In this document: positions 8,947 to 12,965 of the stretch, in pieces | How positions within the stretch are numbered: the first letter of the stretch is position 1 | Layout of the letters: every line of letters starts with the position of its first letter | Origin: Pleurotus djamor | Lineage: Eukaryota > Basidiomycota > Agaricomycetes > Agaricales > Pleurotaceae | Direction of reading: 5' to 3' | Assembly: GCA_029747585.1 (NCBI GenBank) | Contig: JAPEVF010001173.1 | Span: forward strand, 1-12,965 | DNA: 12,965 bases | The notes under the pieces: generated by a model | The model's input: only the letters and a program-made list of their open reading frames with translations | The model's database searches: none | What the model was told of the DNA's origin: nothing | Translations under genes and position numbers: made by a program

Positions 8947-9409
8947 CAGCTGAGTTGGGAACGAGGAGGAGAAGGGGAAGGGAGGATGAGAAGACTGAGT
9001 GAAGGTCGCAAGGGTCGGTTTGGACTTGTCATTTCGGAAATTTGTGATTGTTGGTGCATCTAATCTTATCTTATCTACGTATTTAGGCGCGTTTGTATGT
9101 ACGAGATCAAGGGAGTGCCGACCACCACGCGAATCGCCATGATTTCTTGTCGAAGGCCGCTTCCAGATCCTTTGGAACGGCAACTAACTACTTGAACTTT
9201 CTCGCAAACAGTTACCGATCAGTCCCAACTCAGACCTGCGTATGTTGTTTGTTCATGATAGTATCAAACCGAAGGCCATGTATCTGGAAACGCGCTATAG
9301 AAGGTCGAAAGACTCGCCACAGCCTGTGGAGGAAAGGCATAAGGAAATTATTATAAGGAAATTCCCAAGTCTACGTAGACGTTAACGCTATTGGAGCCAA
9401 GTAACGGCC
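8947..9409. other. Intergenic; promoter of coiled-coil gene
   Basis: This holds the upstream region of the coiled-coil gene (start 8946) and the 3' flank of riboflavin synthase (stop at 9410-9412). In the coiled-coil gene's sense direction the 60 bases before its ATG are C/T-rich (plus strand 8958-8995 is G/A-rich), a likely CT-type promoter. No other gene is visible. Confidence 0.5.
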
Positions 9410-10266
9410 CTACAAACCCTTCTTTGCCAATGTCTGTTCTACAACCTTTTCAATTAACGCCTTGATTCCCTCGTCACCACCTCCACCGAGGGCAGCCACG
9501 ACGCTCTTATGAACGTACTTTCCAACCATGTCGACCTCGATATTTACCGTCGCGCCGATCGGTTTCTTGCTCAAGGAGATCTTCTCTTGCGTATGTTGGA
9601 TCAGCATGATGCTAAACTTTCCTTCCGCATCATCGACACCCGTGATGGTCAATGATGCACCGTCAATTGTGACATAGCCTTTCGGGATGATATATGGGAG
9701 AAGCGACGGTCGGGCAGCAGTGGGTGGCGGGAGCTTGAATGTAAGCCTCAATGAGTCTCCGTCCGCGAACCGATCCGTAATGGTAGCAGTTGTGTCAACG
9801 TGAGCCTATGGAAGGTTAGAACAATGATAGAATATGACGCGGCAAATCTACCTGGACAAAATGGCCACCAAATCGAACATGGGCTCCCATAGCCCGTTCA
9901 AGATTTAGTTTATCACCGACTTTGCGTTCTCCTGGTCCCCGAGTGAGTCTAACAATTCCCCCAAGTTTTCAGAGCGAGGACGTGCCTAAATCAGTCCTCT
10001 CGAGGGTTTCATTAGCCAGCCAAACCTTGAACCAGCCCCCTTGCGCCTTTGGGTCGAATTCCGTGACAGTCAAACAAGCACCATTGACCGCGATCGAGTC
10101 ACCAATATGACAGTCGTCTAGAATAGGCGCAGAGTCTGAGATCGTCAATGTGCAGCCATTGTTGTCCTTCTGTATATCGAGGACTGTTCCGAGGTGTTCT
10201 ATCTACCATAAATATGAATACATCAACTTATATCTCGACCTTTTTACTCACCAATCCAGTAAACAT
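9410..10266 (-). CDS. RIB5: Riboflavin synthase (lumazine-binding, two-barrel)
   Basis: Catalyses the last step of vitamin B2 synthesis: two 6,7-dimethyl-8-ribityllumazine give riboflavin plus a pyrimidine returned to lumazine synthase. Four exons in coding order: 10266-10252, 10202-9986, 9931-9852 and 9805-9410. They give 235 aa, normal for the family. Seen: N-terminal MFTGLIEHLG with the conserved Phe2; barrel 1 with GDSIAVNGACLTV, carrying Ser41 and Cys48 at the same positions as the E. coli catalytic residues as I recall them; GGHFVQAHVDTT at 99-110; barrel 2 with IPKGYVTIDGASLTITGV (144-161); and a C-terminal helix for trimer contact. Intron 1 (49 bp) and intron 3 (46 bp) are GT-AG. Intron 2 (9985-9932) must be GC-AG to keep the frame. 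The residue before His106 is Ala where most relatives have Gly. Expected to be cytosolic. Confidence 0.95.
9932..9985 (-). other. GC-AG intron in riboflavin synthase
   Basis: In the sense direction the exon ends TTAG, the intron begins GCACGT and it ends GGACCAG. It is 54 bp long, with a CTCAC-type branch site about 13 bases before the acceptor. Splicing here gives RTDLGERKVGDKLNLERAM, the expected riboflavin synthase continuation. Reading straight through gives a stop within six codons. The nearby GT inside ACGTCC gives the wrong phase. Confidence 0.85.
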
Positions 10267-10670
10267 TGAAGTTGTGGGTTAGGAGTTAATGAGGCCGGAA
10301 AGCCGATCATATGTGAGTGCAGTAAGCGCTCGTAAGTTCTCATCGTCCCGATGCAACCACAAAAGTCACGATTGTCAAATACTGCCCAGTCGTCGCCTCG
10401 CAATCGTTCTCTATGGCAATCGTATAACAGCAAGTTCATTCGAATTCCTCGTTGAACGTCGTTTTATTGACTTTCTGTTGCATATCCAGCTTTGCCAGCC
10501 TCCACGCGCCTGAAAATATCAATCGGTCTCTGTCTAGTTGGGATAACTGGCATCATTGCCTCGGACTACATTGAGAAAAGGACTCCAGCTTCATCGTCTG
10601 TGAATACAGGCAAGGAGTAATTACGGTATAAAATAATATATGGAGGGGTTTCCTGTCGTTCGTTCGGTCT
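10267..10670. other. Intergenic; riboflavin synthase promoter side
   Basis: A 404-bp gap between the start of riboflavin synthase and the stop of the Ser/Thr-rich membrane protein gene, both on the minus strand. It must hold the 3' UTR of the latter and the promoter of the former. Short frames on both strands have no motif. No strong TATA or CT block is evident. Confidence 0.5.
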
Positions 10671-11513
10671 TCACATCTTCGGGAGCCAGTTAGGCTTGTA
10701 TGGGTCGTAGTCGGGCAAATATGTCGGGCTTGGGACCGTGATCTTATGGTCATTGCTGCTGTTCTTCTCATCCTTGCGCGAGTCCTTTCCATCTCCATTC
10801 CCACCCGCCTTCATCCCCTTCCACTTCGTAATCGACTCAACCGAAGAAAGTGACGGATACCGATGTCCGTCCTGACTCGCAAACTTCACTTCCCAACTCC
10901 TCTTCTCCCAATCCGGGACCAACTCTTCCTGCGGCTCAGAGCGTTTTCTCCCTCGAACCACATCTTTGACGAAGCCCCACCATGAGTCGAAAAATACCAC
11001 GGAGAGAATAATAGTAGCGACAACGCCGATGCAGAGGACTGTCACGCCGAGGACTTTCCAGAGAGCGAGCTCGGCGGTTGAGGTGAAAGAAGAGGCACCC
11101 ATAGGCTTTCCAGACTCTGAAGCGTGAACAATGTTTTCCGTCGTTGTGGGCGTGACGTTCGCAGGCATAAGAGGTGCCTTCAGTGAAGCGGTAGGCTGGG
11201 GCGCTGGCGAGACGGACCCGATTACTGAATAGGTATGAATTGACGTCGACGACGCGGTTTCTTGGTGTGTCGACGCCAGCGTCGCCCCAGAGGAAAGATG
11301 ACTTGAGGAAGCCGCCCCGACCGAAGTAGATGTGCCAGATAAAGAAGCTCCAGCGGGATGCCCAGTCGTGGTAGTCTCACTTGCAGGCCTCGCCAAGTCA
11401 AATTCATCAAAGAGTCCTCGTCTAGGTAGTCGTCGAGCACTAGTTGCATTATAAAATAACGGTAAAGTCCAGATTAAACAAAGAGCGGGTGTTCGCCATG
11501 GCAGTATGTGCAT
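10671..11513 (-). CDS. Ser/Thr-rich single-pass membrane protein
   Basis: Unrecognised family with a clear topology, 280 aa in one uninterrupted exon. Residues 1-26 look like a signal peptide (hydrophobic core LCLIWTLPLFY, cleavage probably after ATSA). A dibasic-rich segment follows (RRLPRRG, 27-33), which could be a Kex2-type processing site. Residues 45-148 are Ser/Thr/Ala/Pro-rich and likely O-mannosylated. One membrane helix lies at about 150-175 (VLGVTVLCIGVVATIILSVV), then WWGF and a basic stop-transfer sequence (RGRKR). The C-terminal 90 residues are charged and probably cytosolic, ending in a Pro/Tyr-rich motif (YLPDYDPYKPNWLPKM). The layout recalls fungal wall-stress sensors (Wsc/Mid2-like), but no WSC domain or cysteine module is present. 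The function is unknown. Its start is only 120 bp from the stop of the ABC transporter upstream. Confidence 0.7.
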   Translation of the reverse strand: MHILPWRTPALCLIWTLPLFYNATSARRLPRRGLFDEFDLARPASETTTTGHPAGASLSGTSTSVGAASSSHLSSGATLASTHQETASSTSIHTYSVIGSVSPAPQPTASLKAPLMPANVTPTTTENIVHASESGKPMGASSFTSTAELALWKVLGVTVLCIGVVATIILSVVFFDSWWGFVKDVVRGRKRSEPQEELVPDWEKRSWEVKFASQDGHRYPSLSSVESITKWKGMKAGGNGDGKDSRKDEKNSSNDHKITVPSPTYLPDYDPYKPNWLPKM

Positions 11514-11633
11514 AGTCGTCCAAGAAAGTCAAGTTCGCGGAAGCGGTAGACGAACAGAGATGATGGAAGGGTAGGAAAGGAAGAAGGAAATCTAGGATTT
11601 TGAAGGAAAGAAAATACAGGGGCTACGGCGAAA

Positions 11634-12965
11634 CTACCCGCTGCTCCCTCCGAGGATCGATCGTAGGAGAGGCCAGTCTGCACTCTTTCTACACATCTCC
11701 CTGAACGCGCTACCAGGTTGTGCCAACAGCTCCGTTGGCGGGCCGAATTCTACTATCTCTCCGTTGTCTAAGACTAGAATGCGATCGTAGTCTATGATAG
11801 TCTTTAGACGATGGGCGATCGTAATGACAAGAGCAGAAGAGAGCTCTTCTCGGATCGTTTTCTGGATCTAAAACACGTCATGAGTCAATCGTTGACGGCA
11901 GGAAAGGATAGGACCGCTCCTCACTTGGTCATCGAGCTTATTGTCAATTTGTGACGTCGCTTCGTCCAGGATGATGATGTTGGTTCGCCTTAGGACTGCT
12001 CTGGAAAGTGAGACCAGTTGGCGCTCTCCAGCACTTAGACTTCCATCCTTCCCAATAGACATGTCGAGGGTGAACTCTCCGTTCGTGAAATTGGCCCTCA
12101 AGAGGGGAAGGAGGTGACATCGCTCAAGAACGTCCCAACATTCCTGATCGGTGTGTTCTCCTAAAGGATCCAAGTTGCTACGGATTGTTCCAGCGAACAG
12201 CGAGACGTCTTGGCTCACTATAGTCTAGGGGAAAATAGATAACGGCCAGACCTAAAACAACGGAGGTCGTACTCACTACACGGGTTCGGAGGTCCTCTAA
12301 ACCGATGGTCGCGATATCGATGCCGTCAATGCTGCCACGGACATGAGCATGATCAGCGTCCCCAGAGAATGGAGGGGCTTACATGATTCTACCCTTTTGA
12401 GCTTCCACCATTCGGAGAAGGGATAACGCGAGGGTTGATTTCCCTAGACATTGAGACTATAGTTATAATCTTCTCAACAAGGAAACCAAATGCTACAAAC
12501 CAGAGCCTGTGCGGCCAACCTGAAGGAGATTCAATCGAACTATTCGAACGAAGGATACATGGTGCACGTACCACACCAATCTTCTCGCGCGGGTTTATTG
12601 TAAAGGAAATATTACGCAAGACGGCAGGTAGTGTTTCGGCGTATCGGATGACAAGGTCTTCAAAAATGACGGAACCGTCGCTAGACGGCCAATAGGCGGG
12701 CGGTCTGCGATCGTTGATAATGGCTGGGGCTTCCTGTGGTACGTCCAAATACTCGGATATCCTCTCTACGGAATTGAAGTCCAGTTCAAGTTGAGCAGCA
12801 ACCCTAGTGACGATATCAATCATGGTGTCCAAGCCGTAAGAGATTAGAAACAAACCTGACGAGTTGCCTGGAGGCTTCTGCAAAAATTCCCGCTTGGACG
12901 ATAACAATCGCAGCAGAACCATCACTGACTGATCGCCAAAGAGCGAAGAGCGTAGTGATAAATAC
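11634..12965 (-). CDS. ABCC (MRP/Yor1-like) transporter, C-terminal part
   Basis: ATP-driven exporter of the ABCC subfamily, in which fungal members export drugs or conjugates at the plasma membrane or vacuole. The 5' part lies beyond the window. Seven visible exons in coding order: 12965-12856 (partial), 12803-12572, 12519-12501, 12443-12383, 12331-12277, 12224-11925 and 11867-11634. They are phase-perfect and give 336 aa. The first ~40 residues finish membrane domain 2 ([19 protein letters not shown]), followed by the linker [10 protein letters not shown] and then complete NBD2. Numbered within this fragment: Walker A GRTGSGKS (116-123), Q-loop Gln164 in [20 protein letters not shown], signature LSAGERQ (222-228), Walker B IIILDE with catalytic Glu247, D-loop SQID, and H-loop His278 in [10 protein letters not shown]. 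All catalytic elements are intact, so NBD2 should be active. The signature has GE where many ABC proteins have GQ, as also in yeast Yor1. The short C-terminal tail ends ILGGSSG. Confidence 0.95.
12501..12519 (-). other. 19-nt micro-exon encoding Walker A residues
   Basis: The sense strand reads an acceptor ending CTTCAG, 19 exonic bases, then a GTTTGT donor. The exon encodes VGRTGS plus the first base of the next Gly codon, which is completed by the following exon that starts with the Lys-Ser-Thr codons. The flanking introns are 52 bp (12571-12520) and 57 bp (12500-12444). Skipping it would remove most of Walker A and shift the frame. Confidence 0.9.

Noticed and set aside
10289..10513. Plus-strand 74-codon frame and overlapping minus-strand frame upstream of riboflavin synthase
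   Set aside because: Both are short, without motif or plausible splice sites, and they lie in the promoter region.
1..12965. Search for tRNA, rRNA, CRISPR, intact transposons, terminal inverted repeats and a biosynthetic cluster
   Set aside because: No tRNA B-box with a matching A-box, no spaced identical repeats, no transposase or reverse transcriptase motif and no linked pathway enzymes were visible by eye. A covariance-model or repeat search could not be run.

Overview
The window looks like nuclear DNA of a filamentous basidiomycete, probably an agaricomycete. The genes are cut by many short introns of about 46-126 bp with GTRNGT-type donors. The recognisable proteins are fungal housekeeping and transport types. 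Gene density is moderate, and several genes begin just downstream of pyrimidine-rich tracts. I built all gene models by hand from reading frame, splice sites and protein-family logic. A single ambiguous base (N at 5485) shows the assembly is not fully polished.

Layout from left to right: (1) 1-909, no gene recognised; its last part is the probable promoter of the next gene. (2) 910-3397, plus strand, a 16-exon L-fucose-permease-like sugar/H+ symporter of 464 aa. (3) 3530-4399, minus strand, GOT1, a 138-aa four-helix Golgi vesicle-transport protein in five exons, tail to tail with the permease. (4) 4400-5604, the GOT1 upstream region followed by sequence with no convincing gene. (5) 5605-6476, minus strand, the decayed remains of a P-loop ATPase-like gene whose Walker A motif is out of frame with its surroundings. 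(6) 6798-8946, minus strand, an unrecognised 655-aa, largely disordered, coiled-coil protein in four exons. (7) 9410-10266, minus strand, riboflavin synthase (RIB5, 235 aa, four exons), which needs a GC-AG intron. (8) 10671-11513, minus strand, a single-exon secretory-pathway membrane protein with a Ser/Thr-rich ectodomain, one membrane helix and a charged tail. (9) 11634 to beyond 12965, minus strand, the C-terminal 336 aa of an ABCC (MRP/Yor1-like) transporter: the end of membrane domain 2 and all of nucleotide-binding domain 2.

The genes do not form an evident pathway or cluster. They cover sugar uptake, ER-Golgi traffic, vitamin B2 synthesis and drug/conjugate export, as expected of ordinary chromosomal gene order. 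I found no RNA gene, CRISPR, intact transposon or clearly novel system. The most interesting points are gene-structural: the GC-AG intron in riboflavin synthase, a 19-nt micro-exon that encodes most of the ABC Walker A motif, tandem repeats confined to introns, and the frame-broken P-loop relic.
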